Of a stretch of DNA of 5,970 nt, positions 5,442 through 5,970 are shown one piece after another. The DNA is taken from NCBI GenBank assembly GCA_903866355.1, contig CAIPNE010000280.1, forward strand, positions 1-5,970, in the 5' to 3' direction. Numbering within the stretch: position 1 is the first letter of the stretch; every line of letters starts with the position of its first letter. Origin of the DNA: an uncultured Gammaproteobacteria bacterium. Its GTDB lineage: Bacteria; Pseudomonadota; Gammaproteobacteria; Ga0077536. The notes beneath the pieces were generated by a model. It was given only the letters and a program-made list of their open reading frames with translations. It did not search any database and was not told where the DNA came from. A program made the translations under genes and the position numbers.

Positions 5442-5970
5442 TCGTGGCCTCCAAGTACTTTTCTCAGGTCCACCTCTAGGTTTGGGTGACGCAGACGGCG
5501 CGCGCGATGTGGTCTGTGGGATGAGCGTCACGGTCAAGTCCCCGTTTTGGGTCGTCCACCGTGGAGTGGCCTATTATTTTTGTAGCGTTCGCTGCCGGGC
5601 TCACTTTGCGGAAGATCCGGAAAATTACTCGGGGCAACAGGGCGCGGCATCGGCGCCCGCGCCCGCGCTGCTGGAGGGCACCGCGCCCACCCTGTATATC
5701 TGCCCCATGCACGCAGATATCTTGCGTACCGAACGCGGGATCTGCCCGCACTGCGGGATGGTGCTCGAGGCTAGCGTCACCACGCTTGGAGACCCCCCCG
5801 ACGCGGAGCTAGTCGATTTCCGCCGCCGCTTCTGGTTCACCTTGCCCTTCAGCGTGGCCGTCGCATTCTTGGCGATGACCGGCCATCACCTAAATGGATT
5901 GTCGGCGCCAACGCAATCGTGGATCGAGTTCGCGCTGGCCCTGCCGGTCGTGGCGTGGGCGGGGCGGCCC
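5428..5970 (+). CDS. Copper/silver-type P1B ATPase, N-terminal part
   Basis: Predicted ATP-driven exporter of copper or silver in the inner membrane; only the first 181 codons are in the window. Residues 26-67 form a YHS-like domain (RDVVCGM with C30, then YYFCSVRCRAHFAEDPENY with C52 and C56). A second heavy-metal-binding domain follows at 89-113 (LYICPMH and ICPHCGMVL, with C92, C106 and C109), as in CopA/CopF/SilP-type pumps. Membrane helices begin at about 135-152 and 165-179. The DKTG, CPC and ATP-binding motifs lie beyond the right edge. There is no HMA domain before the membrane part. The chosen ATG has GGA 5 nt upstream; in-frame ATGs at 5395 (GGGA 4 nt upstream) and 5356 (no ribosome site) are alternatives. 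A perfect FNR box upstream hints at low-oxygen control, as for copper pumps that serve cbb3 oxidases (inference). Confidence 0.9.
   Translation, partial: MDGVNRGLQVLFSGPPLGLGDADGARDVVCGMSVTVKSPFWVVHRGVAYYFCSVRCRAHFAEDPENYSGQQGAASAPAPALLEGTAPTLYICPMHADILRTERGICPHCGMVLEASVTTLGDPPDAELVDFRRRFWFTLPFSVAVAFLAMTGHHLNGLSAPTQSWIEFALALPVVAWAGRP

Noticed and set aside
5268..5537. 89-codon minus-strand ORF at the ATPase start
   Set aside because: It is antisense to the leader and the YHS domain, has low-complexity basic text, and lacks any family signature.
5476..5840. Overlapping minus- and plus-strand ORFs inside the ATPase
   Set aside because: The ATPase frame carries clear CPMH and CPHCGM metal motifs; the others are shadows in other frames.
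1..5970. CRISPR array, tRNA/rRNA genes, insertion sequence or att sites
   Set aside because: No regularly spaced repeats, cloverleaf-like or ribosomal sequence, transposase motifs or paired terminal repeats were seen.

Overview
The window looks like chromosomal DNA from a proteobacterium, probably beta- or gammaproteobacterial, that lives at low or fluctuating oxygen. The support is a FixL-like PAS histidine kinase, a YbhP/ClsB-type gene pair, a DUF2934-type coiled-coil protein, moderately GC-rich genes, and several FNR/ANR-type boxes (TTGAT-N4-ATCAA). This taxonomic guess is inference; there is no rRNA or other marker in the window.

Layout. (1) 1-1080, minus: a PAS-PAS-HisKA sensor kinase whose C-terminal ATPase domain lies beyond the left edge. 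Its first PAS domain keeps the haem-ligand histidine and both distal-pocket arginines of FixL. (2) 1081-1335: a divergent regulatory region rich in palindromes, with an FNR-type box facing right. (3) 1336-1602, plus: a small 88-aa helical protein of unknown function. (4) 1603-1845: a convergent gap with hairpins. (5) 3755-1846, minus: a two-gene unit with a 4-bp ATGA overlap. It encodes an endonuclease/exonuclease/phosphatase-fold protein (YbhP-like) and a ClsB-type cardiolipin synthase with two HKD motifs. (6) 3756-4240: no intact gene, only a possible decayed reading frame. (7) 5038-4241, minus: a 177-aa DUF2934-like coiled-coil protein followed by a 76-aa protein with two membrane segments. 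(8) 5039-5427: a divergent control region with two FNR-type boxes, one of them a perfect palindrome. (9) 5428 to the right edge, plus: the N-terminus of a copper/silver-type P1B ATPase, with a YHS-like domain, a second Cys-rich metal-binding domain, and the first membrane helices.

How the parts may fit together (inference). All three FNR-type boxes have the geometry of class II activation: exactly 22 nt separates the box from a -10-like hexamer, toward the 88-aa gene, the DUF2934 operon and the ATPase. With a candidate haem-PAS kinase alongside, the window reads as part of a low-oxygen response regulon. It would join oxygen sensing, small helical stress-type proteins, membrane lipid remodelling and copper handling. 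The lipid gene pair itself has no visible FNR box.
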